Origin: Hydrogenothermaceae bacterium
GTDB taxonomy: Bacteria > Aquificota > Aquificia > Aquificales > Hydrogenothermaceae
Assembly (NCBI GenBank): GCA_012961365.1
Contig: DTZN01000188.1
Span: 1-5,886, forward strand
DNA length: 5,886 nucleotides
Reading direction: 5' to 3'
Shown: positions 1-5,851 of the stretch, in pieces
Layout of the letters: each line of letters begins with the position of its first letter
How positions within the stretch are numbered: position 1 is the stretch's first letter
Program-made: the position numbers and the translations under genes
The notes under the pieces: model-generated
Database searches by the model: none
What the model was told of the DNA's origin: nothing
The model's input: only the letters and a program-made list of their open reading frames with translations

Positions 1-414
1 ACTGCAAAGTGTTGTAAACCTATTCCGGGAGATGAAATAACAGGAATTATTACAAAAGGTAAAGGAATAACTATACACATAAAAGATTGCCCAAATGTAA
101 AAAATATATTAAAGGAACACCCAGAAAAAAAAGTTGATATAAAATGGAGAGAAGATTTATCAGAAGCTTTTTATAATGCCGCCCTTAGAGTAATATCAGA
201 AAATAGACCAGGACTTTTAGCAGAAGTTTCATCTGCTATAGCTTCTCAAAAATCTAACATATCAAATGCTAATATAAGAATAAGAGCAGATGGAAAAGCT
301 ATAAACGATTTTATAATATCTATTAAGAATAAAGATCATTTAGATAAGGTTCTTTCTGCAATAAAAACTGTAAAAGGTGTAAATGAAGCCTTTAGATTAC
401 AAAAAACAAAATGA
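1..414 (+). CDS. rel: Rel/SpoT-family (p)ppGpp synthetase/hydrolase, C-terminal part (5' end outside window)
   Basis: Frame 1 is open from the first base and ends at TGA 412-414, giving the last 137 residues of a long RelA-SpoT homologue. Residues 1-40 are the conserved-cysteine (zinc-finger-like/RIS) domain: AKCC, then PIPGDEI, then GKGITIH and KDC. This preserves the family Cys4-Cys5...His26...Cys30 pattern. Residues about 58-134 are the ACT (RRM) domain, with the ENRPGLLAEV signature near residues 66-75 and the NDFIISI strand near 102-108. In the family these regulatory domains contact the ribosome and control the balance between (p)ppGpp synthesis and hydrolysis in the N-terminal half, which is not visible here. 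Whether this copy is bifunctional cannot be judged, although a single bifunctional Rel is usual outside beta/gamma-proteobacteria. The gene's end overlaps the next gene by 32 bp, implying one transcript and translational coupling. Confidence 0.95.
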   Translation, partial: TAKCCKPIPGDEITGIITKGKGITIHIKDCPNVKNILKEHPEKKVDIKWREDLSEAFYNAALRVISENRPGLLAEVSSAIASQKSNISNANIRIRADGKAINDFIISIKNKDHLDKVLSAIKTVKGVNEAFRLQKTK

Positions 415-1345
415 TTTAATTTTTAAAAAATCAAAAGTAATAAAAGCGATAAGAAATTACTTTGATGAAACAGGAGCAGTAGAGGTTTTTACAGATATTC
501 TTCAAGAATATCCAAATTTAGATAACAACATATATCCCCTAAAACTAAAAGCAATAAATTCTAGTGGAGAAGAAAAAACTTACTATCTTCATACATCTCC
601 AGAGCTTCAAATGAAAAAACTACTAGCAAAATATAAAACAGATATCTATCAAATATCTAAAGTCTTTAGAAATTTTGAAGGGTCTAAAAAACATAAAATA
701 GAATTTACAATGCTTGAATGGTATAGGATTGGATACAATCTAGAAGATTTAATGGAAGATACTCAAAATATATTTATTCAAACAGCAATTTCTATTTATA
801 AAAAACCATTATTACATTATAAGAGAAAAACATTTAACCTTTTAAAATCAGAAAAAATAACTGTAGATGAAGCATTTTATAAATTTACAGGGATTTATAG
901 CGAGGACTATCCAAAAATGATAGATTTTTTAAGAAAAAAAGAAAATCTAAAAAAAGAAATTCCATATGAAGAGGCATTTTTTAGAATTTACGCATTTTAT
1001 GTGGAGCCTAATTTAGGAAAGGATAGTTTAACATTTATTTATAATTATCCACCACAATTTTCTGCAATGGCTAAAATAGAAAATGGAAAAGGAAAAAGAT
1101 TTGAAGTTTATATAAATGGTTTAGAATTAGTAAATGGATACTTTGAGCTTACAGATCCAAAAGAGCAAGAAAGAAGGTTTTTAGAAGATATTAAACGAAA
1201 ACATCTTGAAACAGGAGAACTCTACGAAATAGATAAACAGTTTCTAAATACCTTAAAATATTTACCTGATTGTAGTGGAGCATCTTTAGGAGTGGACAGG
1301 CTTTTTATGGTTTTATTTGATAAAGAAAATATACAGGAGATATAA
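383..1345 (+). CDS. epmA: EpmA (GenX/PoxA)-type elongation factor P lysyl-transferase, class II LysRS paralogue
   Basis: This 320-residue protein has the length of EpmA, not of lysyl-tRNA synthetase, and lacks the tRNA anticodon-binding domain. EpmA activates (R)-beta-lysine or lysine with ATP and attaches it to a conserved lysine of EF-P, which relieves ribosome stalling at polyproline. Visible landmarks are HTSPELQMKKLL (70-81), motif 2 KVFRNFEG continuing to EFTMLEWYR (93-115), VEPNLGKD (207-214), KRFEVYINGLELVNGYFELTD (238-258) and motif 3 PDCSGASLGVDRLFM (295-309). All align with E. coli EpmA as I recall it. The ATG at 383 lies inside rel (32-bp overlap) and is preceded by AAAAGGTG at 372-379. 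The N-terminus then begins at a family-typical distance from the first helix. Oddities: the usual motif 1 proline (EVxTP) is Asp38, HNPEF of motif 2 reads HKIEF, and the tail stops after NIQEI without the usual final strand. EpmB and EF-P are not in the window. Confidence 0.92.
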   Translation: MKPLDYKKQNDLIFKKSKVIKAIRNYFDETGAVEVFTDILQEYPNLDNNIYPLKLKAINSSGEEKTYYLHTSPELQMKKLLAKYKTDIYQISKVFRNFEGSKKHKIEFTMLEWYRIGYNLEDLMEDTQNIFIQTAISIYKKPLLHYKRKTFNLLKSEKITVDEAFYKFTGIYSEDYPKMIDFLRKKENLKKEIPYEEAFFRIYAFYVEPNLGKDSLTFIYNYPPQFSAMAKIENGKGKRFEVYINGLELVNGYFELTDPKEQERRFLEDIKRKHLETGELYEIDKQFLNTLKYLPDCSGASLGVDRLFMVLFDKENIQEI

Positions 1346-1350
1346 AACTG
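1335..1350 (+). promoter_or_regulatory. Shine-Dalgarno and CTG start codon of the K+ channel gene
   Basis: AGGAGA at 1335-1340 lies in the last codons of epmA. Eight bases separate its final G (1339) from CTG at 1348-1350. The reading frame is open from 1324 (after TAA 1321-1323) to the channel's stop, and contains no ATG, GTG or TTG before the GTG at 1588. CTG is therefore the only start in this stretch with a well-spaced ribosome binding site. Confidence 0.7.
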
Positions 1351-2904
1351 AAAAAAAAAGAATTTAAATATAAAGAAAAAAGAAGATTATATGGGTATAT
1401 AAAATTTATTAAGTTTACTTTATACAATATTTTAGAAAACGAAACAAGTCCTTATAAACAGCTATACGATATAGCAGCATTATTTTTAGTAATAACTTCT
1501 TCTATAGCTATACTTTTTGATATTATTCCAAACTGGAATGCTAAACTACCTCCTGATTTAGATGCTTATTTAACAGAGTATGAATATGTGGTTTTATGGT
1601 TCTTTATTGTTGAGTATATTCTTAGATGGTGGGTTATATCTAATTTTAGCTACGATTTTAAAAAAGGGTTTTATAAGTATCCTTTTAAAAGTTTACCATC
1701 TAGAGTTTTTAATGGATTTATAGAAGCTTTAAAACCTAAAATAAAATGGATGTTAACTCCTTATGCAGTTATAGATTTAATAGCAATTCTTCCTATATTT
1801 AGACCATTAAGGGCTTTTAAAGTTTTAAGACTTCTTAAAATTTTAAAAGTAATAAGATATGGAGGAGCGATAAAAAGCTTACTTTTAGCTCTTCAAGAAC
1901 AATCTTTACTTTTTACGTTTATACTTCTTGCCTTAACTACATGGATAATTGGTTTTTCACTAGTTGTATATGTAATTGAATATAATGCAGGTAATGAAAC
2001 TTTTACTGATATGTGGAATGCTATTTACTGGGGAATTGTAACTGTCTCTACAGTGGGATATGGAGATATAACCCCTATTACAGAACATGGAAAGTTTTTA
2101 ACAGCAGTTATGATAGGGGGAGGTATGATACTAGTGGCATCTTTAACAGGAACATTTTCAGCAGCTTTGGTAAGTAGATTAATGAGTATAAAAGGAGGAG
2201 ATTTAAAATTGGAAACCCTTGAAAATCATATAGTTATTTGTGGATGGAACGAAACAGCAGAAGAAATTGTAGAGCAGATGGTTTCTATGGGATTAGACAA
2301 GGAAAAAGGTATAGTGATAATAACTAATGTGCCAAGGGAAAACTTTGGTATAAAACTTCCAGATTATATTGGTTATAAAAAAGGAGATTTTGTTCATGAC
2401 AATATACTTTTAGATGTATCTATTGACAAAGCATCTGATGTAATTATCGTTGCAGAAAGAGAAGAAGGTCTTAGCGAAAGGAATATAGATGCAAGAACTG
2501 CTTTAGCTGCTATGGTAATATCAAGCATTAATCCAAAAGCTAACATATATGTAGAAGTTTTACTAGATGAAGATGCAGAAATATTCAAAAAAAGAATGAA
2601 AGTAAGAGAAGTCTTAATTCATGGACAATTAATAGGTAAAATTTTATTTTCTAGTATATTAAATCCTGGAGCTACCAATTTAATAAAAGAATTAATAGAT
2701 AAAGAAAGCGGTATAAAAAAAGTAAGAATGTCTAACATAGGGGAATTTGAAACCTTTGGAGAATTGTTAGTAGCAGCTAGAAAAAAACATTTCTTGCCTA
2801 TAGCAGTAGAGAGGAATAAACAAGTTATTTTAAATCCAAAAGATGATTTTATATTAAAACAAACTGATTTTGTTTTTTTAATACCAACAGGTTTTGAAAG
2901 ATGA
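1348..2904 (+). CDS. Voltage-sensor-type six-TM K+ channel with C-terminal RCK (TrkA-N) domain
   Basis: This inner-membrane potassium channel has 518 residues from CTG 1348. The GTG at 1588 would remove S1 and has no good ribosome site, so I reject it as the main start. A basic N-terminus (KKKEFKYKEKRR) is followed by S1 (about 39-60), S2 (79-98, acidic Glu89), S3 (134-151, Asp143) and S4 (152-170). S4 carries seven positive residues exactly every third position: R152, R155, K158, R161, K164, K167, R170. S5 spans 187-212, the pore helix and filter TVSTVGYGD 220-240, and S6 248-279 with a GGG hinge at 257-259. The Rossmann-like RCK domain starts at H294 (HIVICGWNETAEEI, very like MthK) and runs to about 420. 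A TrkA-C-like region follows to the end. Layout is KvAP-like membrane part plus MthK-like gating ring. The RCK ligand (Ca2+, nucleotide or other) cannot be read from sequence. It follows epmA by 2 bases and overlaps hemD by 4. Confidence 0.92.
   Translation: MKKKEFKYKEKRRLYGYIKFIKFTLYNILENETSPYKQLYDIAALFLVITSSIAILFDIIPNWNAKLPPDLDAYLTEYEYVVLWFFIVEYILRWWVISNFSYDFKKGFYKYPFKSLPSRVFNGFIEALKPKIKWMLTPYAVIDLIAILPIFRPLRAFKVLRLLKILKVIRYGGAIKSLLLALQEQSLLFTFILLALTTWIIGFSLVVYVIEYNAGNETFTDMWNAIYWGIVTVSTVGYGDITPITEHGKFLTAVMIGGGMILVASLTGTFSAALVSRLMSIKGGDLKLETLENHIVICGWNETAEEIVEQMVSMGLDKEKGIVIITNVPRENFGIKLPDYIGYKKGDFVHDNILLDVSIDKASDVIIVAEREEGLSERNIDARTALAAMVISSINPKANIYVEVLLDEDAEIFKKRMKVREVLIHGQLIGKILFSSILNPGATNLIKELIDKESGIKKVRMSNIGEFETFGELLVAARKKHFLPIAVERNKQVILNPKDDFILKQTDFVFLIPTGFER
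2191..2211 (+). promoter_or_regulatory. Putative internal translation start for a soluble RCK subunit (SD 2191-2200, TTG 2209)
   Basis: Inside the channel gene, AAAGGAGGAG at 2191-2200 is the best Shine-Dalgarno match I found in the window. An in-frame TTG (Leu288) follows at 2209-2211, 8-10 bases downstream. Starting there gives 231 residues beginning six codons before the RCK motif HIVICGW (H294), so the product would be a complete soluble RCK domain without the pore. The MthK channel gene is known to make such a product from an internal Met, giving an octameric gating ring of four tethered and four soluble subunits. The SD also simply encodes Lys-Gly-Gly-Asp, so chance is possible. Confidence 0.5.
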
Positions 2905-3575
2905 AGAATTTAGTTATAACAAGAGAAGAAGAAATAGAAGAGCATATAAAACTTTTAGCTAGTGAAAAAGGGATAAATATATTTCATTTACCTTTAATTA
3001 AAACAAATCCTTTAAATATAAATATAAAAGTTCCATTAAATTATGATTTTTTAATAATTACATCAAAAAAAACATTGAAATACTTTAAAAATCTAGAAAT
3101 TTTGGATAAAAATAAACCTGTTTTAACCACTGGAGATAAGACAGCAAAATTTTTAAAAAGCCTAGGATTTACAAATATAATCATTCCTAAAAAACAAAGT
3201 GCAGAAGGTATTAAAGAGTATATATACAACAATAATTTACAAGGTAAAAAGTTTTTATTTTTAAGAGCAAAAAAAGGAAAAAATATAGATTTACCAAACA
3301 TAACAGTTATTCCTATATATGAAACAACAACCAATTTTCCTGATAATAAAAATGAATTTTTGAAATTGATTAACAAAGATACCTATATTCTTTTTTCAAG
3401 TCCTTCAACTTTTAAAGGATTTAAAGAAAACTTTCAAAATTATAAAGATTTATTAGCAAAGATAAAAGTAATCCCAATAGGAAATACAACAAAAATAGAA
3501 TTGGAAAAAGATTATATAAAAATCTTTTCTGTTCCAACAAAACCTTCTATAGAGGAAGTTGTTAAGCTACTTTAA
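2901..3575 (+). CDS. hemD: Uroporphyrinogen-III synthase
   Basis: This 224-residue cytoplasmic enzyme closes and inverts ring D of hydroxymethylbilane to give uroporphyrinogen III, the precursor of heme, siroheme and cobalamin. The family is poorly conserved in sequence but has two alpha/beta lobes with recognisable strands. Seen here are VITRE (5-9), YDFLIITSKKTLKYF (48-62), TTGDKTAKFLKSLGF (76-90), KKFLFLRAKKGK (116-127), VIPIYETT (136-143) with the conserved Tyr140, YILFSSPSTFKGF (162-174) and VIPIGNTTKIELEK (190-203). Length is slightly short of the usual 240-260. The ATG overlaps the channel's stop in an ATGA junction and has only a weak GAAAG just before it, so translation probably depends on ribosomes finishing the channel. 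No other hem genes are present in the window. Its last 14 bases overlap the end of lpxC on the other strand. Confidence 0.9.
   Translation: MKNLVITREEEIEEHIKLLASEKGINIFHLPLIKTNPLNINIKVPLNYDFLIITSKKTLKYFKNLEILDKNKPVLTTGDKTAKFLKSLGFTNIIIPKKQSAEGIKEYIYNNNLQGKKFLFLRAKKGKNIDLPNITVIPIYETTTNFPDNKNEFLKLINKDTYILFSSPSTFKGFKENFQNYKDLLAKIKVIPIGNTTKIELEKDYIKIFSVPTKPSIEEVVKLL
3538..3555 (-). terminator. Very weak candidate terminator for lpxC
   Basis: Read on the minus strand just past the lpxC stop, CCTC-TATA-GAAGG (3555-3543) can form a four-pair stem with one bulged A and a four-base loop. TTTT follows at 3542-3539. It lies inside hemD, so the sequence is also constrained by coding. Stem and T-run are both short. 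Confidence 0.2.
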
Positions 3576-4440
3576 TATTTTTTCTTAAAGAAATTTCATT
3601 AGCTTTTTTTAAGGAAAATGCATTTTCTTCTATTAATTTTCTAACAAATTTTGCATTTAATGCGTGTCCTCCTTTAAAGGAGTGTATGTTCCCTATAAGA
3701 GGATAACCAAGTAGGTATAGGTCTCCAATTAAATCTAAAAGCTTATGCCTTACAGGTTCATTATCAAATCTTAACCCTTCTGGATTTAAAACAGTTTCTT
3801 CTTTAAAAACAACTGCATTTTCTAAAGAACCACCTTTCGCAAGCCCAAGGCTCTTTAAAAATTCTACTTCTTCATAAAAACAGTAAGTTCTTGCAGGAGA
3901 AACCAAATTATAATTATCTTTAAACTGATTAAATGTAAATCTTTTATTTCCTATTATCTGGTTATTATACTTAGCTTCAAAAGTAAAAATTGGTTCATCA
4001 GATACAAAAGCTTCTATAAACTTGTCTTTATCTTCTACATAAATATCCTTTTCTAAAACAGCATAAACTTTTTCTTCATTGAGTGTTTTAATACCAACTT
4101 TTTTTATCAAGTTTATAAATTCACTAGCACTTCCATCTAGTATAGGAACTTCGTCACCATTTATTTCAATTATTAGATTATCTATTCCTAAAAGGTATAA
4201 AGATGCCATTATATGTTCTATAGTTTGAACTTTTTCACCTTGATTTTCTATGGTTGTGGAAAATTCAAAACCTTTCGCATAATTTATATGAGCAGGGATT
4301 TTTACTCCATTTTTTATAAAAATAATTCCAGAATTAGCTTTAGCAGGTTTTAATGTAATACTTACAAAATCTCCAGAGTGTAGCCCTATACCATTTATAC
4401 TTGTTTTTTTATAAATAGTTCTTTGATTTAAATAAAACAT
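3562..4440 (-). CDS. lpxC: UDP-3-O-acyl-N-acetylglucosamine deacetylase
   Basis: LpxC is the zinc enzyme that removes the acetyl group from UDP-3-O-(acyl)-GlcNAc, the committed step of lipid A synthesis in the cytoplasm. The 292 residues contain all metal ligands: His76 in TIEHIMAS with the general base Glu75, and His232 and Asp236 in VRHKLLDLIGD. The catalytic histidine is His259 in FKGGHALN. Other family blocks are NGIGLHSGD (16-24), EVPILDGSASEF (97-108), SPARTYCFYEE (181-191) and LAKGGSLENAVV (200-211). The C-terminal half resembles the Aquifex aeolicus enzyme, including NPEGLRF, NEPVRHK and DLIGDLYLLG. Start ATG 4438-4440 has AAAGGT (4456-4451) ten bases upstream, and the N-terminus QRTIYKK fits the family. 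Monocistronic as far as visible, it diverges from the 4589 gene and converges with hemD, overlapping it by 14 bp. Confidence 0.97.
   Translation of the reverse strand: MFYLNQRTIYKKTSINGIGLHSGDFVSITLKPAKANSGIIFIKNGVKIPAHINYAKGFEFSTTIENQGEKVQTIEHIMASLYLLGIDNLIIEINGDEVPILDGSASEFINLIKKVGIKTLNEEKVYAVLEKDIYVEDKDKFIEAFVSDEPIFTFEAKYNNQIIGNKRFTFNQFKDNYNLVSPARTYCFYEEVEFLKSLGLAKGGSLENAVVFKEETVLNPEGLRFDNEPVRHKLLDLIGDLYLLGYPLIGNIHSFKGGHALNAKFVRKLIEENAFSLKKANEISLRKNIKVA
3564..3610 (+). terminator. Candidate rho-independent terminator after hemD
   Basis: Two nested inverted repeats surround the hemD stop. The outer arms are AAGCTA (3564-3569) and TAGCTT (3600-3605). The inner arms are CTTTAA (3570-3575) and TTAAAG (3585-3590). 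A run of seven T ends the structure at 3604-3610, partly shared with the outer arm. The stem is A+T-rich with a nine-base asymmetric bulge, so stability is doubtful. It sits in the lpxC coding region, which limits freedom to evolve a stronger one. Confidence 0.3.
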
Positions 4441-4483
4441 TTCTAACTTTACCTTTATTTAAGTTTTTTTTAGTTTAATGCAA

Positions 4484-4489
4484 GTTATA
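4484..4489 (-). promoter_or_regulatory. Candidate -10 element of the lpxC promoter
   Basis: On the minus strand TATAAC (plus-strand GTTATA) lies about 45 bases upstream of the lpxC ATG, giving room for a leader of some 35 bases. The sequence 17 bases further upstream is only T/A-rich, without a convincing TTGACA. A TTGAAA at 4501-4496 is an alternative -35, but the matching -10 (ATTAAA) is poor. In such A+T-rich DNA chance matches are common. Confidence 0.35.
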
Positions 4490-4521
4490 TACCAATTTTC
4501 AAAATAAAATAATATAATATT

Positions 4522-4549
4522 TTGACGAAGATAAAATTGTAAATATTTT
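4522..4549 (+). promoter_or_regulatory. Candidate promoter of the 4589 operon
   Basis: TTGACG at 4522-4527 is the only good -35-like hexamer in this intergenic region. With a 16-base spacer it faces TATTTT at 4544-4549, placing transcription start near 4556 and leaving a leader of about 33 bases. A perfect TATAAT at 4513-4518 is an alternative -10 but lacks a -35 at the right distance (TACCAA). The promoter would be sigma-70 type. Confidence 0.45.
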
Positions 4550-4574
4550 TGAATTTTTGCAAAATTTTCAAAAA
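4546..4574 (+). repeat. Nested palindrome just upstream of the 4589 gene's ribosome site
   Basis: The outer arms TTTTTGAA (4546-4553) and TTCAAAAA (4567-4574) enclose a perfect 10-bp palindrome TTTTGCAAAA (4555-4564). It abuts the AAGGGGA ribosome site (4573-4579) and overlaps the presumed transcription start. It could be an operator for a dimeric repressor or, if the upstream TATAAT is used, a weak RNA hairpin near the ribosome site. Chance in A/T-rich DNA is a real alternative, though the central GC and flanking G/C positions are symmetric. Confidence 0.35.
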
Positions 4575-4588
4575 GGGGATATAAAGAT

Positions 4589-5851
4589 TTGGAAAATTCT
4601 GCAGTTTCATTGCTTAAAACACTGTATGGTTATGCAGATAAAACGTCTAAACTTCTAGAGGAAATAGCAAATTACATAGATGAAAGACTTAGAGAAATAG
4701 AAGAATCTTCTGAAGAAGATGAAGTAAATGCTTTTTTAAAAGATATTGCAAAAAATGATTTGGAAAAACTTTATTTTTTCATTAAATCAAAGATTGATTT
4801 TATAAATACTCCAATTAGAGCCCAAAAAAAAGGTTTTAAAAAGCAATTTAATCAGAAAATAGAAGAAATGATAGATGTTCTTATAACAGTAAAAAATCAG
4901 ATTGAAAGTATCATAAAAAAAATTGATGATTTTCAAAAAAAGATACAATCGAAAAGAACTGGATTTGAGCCTTTTAAAGATTTTATATTAGACTATAGAA
5001 AAGAAATTCATGAAAATCTTAATTTAGCTGTAAAAAGGATTTTACAGGACAAGATAAATATTTTTAGAGAAGAACTTGACAAGATAAAATCATTAAAAAA
5101 TCCAAAACAGATTTTTTTGTTTATAAAAACCTTTGAAGGAAATATAAATACTTTTATAAAAGAACAACTTTTAGAAAATATAGCAGGAGTTATGTATTCT
5201 CTAAAGGATACTATGTTAAAAAAGACAGAAGAATATTTAGAAAGGCTTGATATTCCTGAGGAAAAAAAGAAAAAAATACTAGATGAAGTAAAAGTATTTT
5301 TAGATAACTATGAAAATGTTTATCCTGTTATATACTTTGATATCCCAGATATTCCAGAAGACTTTTTTGATTATAAAGGTATTTACCAATCAAAATTAGA
5401 TATATTTATTGATAATATAACAAGTGTAAGATTTATAGCAATGTTTTTAGGAGGGGTGTTTATAACTTTAATTGGTTTAATGGAGCTTTACATTACAGAA
5501 AACGATATGTTTTATATGGTTTTATTTCTTGGAATGATTATAATAATATTTGCATTACTTGATGCATTTTTATTTAACCATTCATTTTTAGAAAATTTTT
5601 TAGAGGAAAGGAAAGAGCAAATACTAGATGCTCTTAAGCCAAAGATAGAAGAAATAAAAACAAAATCTTTAATTTTCTTACTTGAGCAAGAAGAAAATCT
5701 TGAAAATGCAATAGATGGACTTATTAATGAAGAATTAGAAATTTATTCAAAAGGAGGGAAGTATTTAGAAGATATGAAAGGGATATTTATTGGATTTGTT
5801 AATAAAATGGAAAATTTAAAATTAGAACTAGAAAAGGCTAAGATGCGATAA
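4589..5851 (+). CDS. Unknown protein: long helical domain, two-TM hairpin, helical tail
   Basis: I do not recognise this 420-residue protein. The start is TTG 4589, with AAGGGGA at 4573-4579 about ten bases upstream. An in-frame stop at 4550-4552 leaves no other good start. Residues 1-260 are strongly charged (Lys/Glu) and helix-rich with heptad-like spacing, for example around 85-125 and 205-240, probably coiled coil. A short break DIPDIPEDFFDY (251-262) precedes two hydrophobic segments, about 282-300 and 307-328, joined by the small loop YITENDM. This is a membrane hairpin placing both termini on the same side, probably cytoplasmic. Residues 333-420 are again charged helix. There is no signal peptide, no nucleotide-binding or catalytic motif and no cysteine. 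The plan recalls the helical trunk and membrane paddle of dynamin-like proteins without a GTPase, or a membrane-anchored scaffold, but this is only a resemblance in layout. It diverges from lpxC and is joined to the next gene by a one-base TAATG overlap. Confidence 0.85.
   Translation: MENSAVSLLKTLYGYADKTSKLLEEIANYIDERLREIEESSEEDEVNAFLKDIAKNDLEKLYFFIKSKIDFINTPIRAQKKGFKKQFNQKIEEMIDVLITVKNQIESIIKKIDDFQKKIQSKRTGFEPFKDFILDYRKEIHENLNLAVKRILQDKINIFREELDKIKSLKNPKQIFLFIKTFEGNINTFIKEQLLENIAGVMYSLKDTMLKKTEEYLERLDIPEEKKKKILDEVKVFLDNYENVYPVIYFDIPDIPEDFFDYKGIYQSKLDIFIDNITSVRFIAMFLGGVFITLIGLMELYITENDMFYMVLFLGMIIIIFALLDAFLFNHSFLENFLEERKEQILDALKPKIEEIKTKSLIFLLEQEENLENAIDGLINEELEIYSKGGKYLEDMKGIFIGFVNKMENLKLELEKAKMR

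Noticed and set aside
411..414. ATGA overlap at the rel stop as a possible start for epmA
   Set aside because: The ATG at 411 is in another frame and meets a stop after two codons. The epmA frame starts at 383.
383..1345. Full lysyl-tRNA synthetase
   Set aside because: The protein has no N-terminal OB-fold anticodon-binding domain, and its motifs VEPNLGKD and NGYFELTD follow EpmA, not LysS.
1588..1590. GTG as the start of the K+ channel
   Set aside because: It removes S1 and half of the sensor's packing, has no good ribosome site, and the upstream frame is open and encodes family-like sequence back to CTG 1348.
2394..2588. Minus-strand 64-codon open frame within the channel's RCK region
   Set aside because: It is fully inside a strongly supported gene, is serine/alanine-rich low-complexity sequence, and matches no family I know.
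3041..3376. Minus-strand 111-codon open frame within hemD
   Set aside because: Antisense to a recognisable hemD. The Phe/Leu/Ile-rich composition is what the complement of A-rich coding DNA yields, and it has no support as a gene.
4441..4588. Small RNA or riboswitch in the divergent intergenic region
   Set aside because: Only 148 bases of A/T-rich DNA with no G/C-rich stems or recognisable aptamer. Promoters and a palindrome explain it better.
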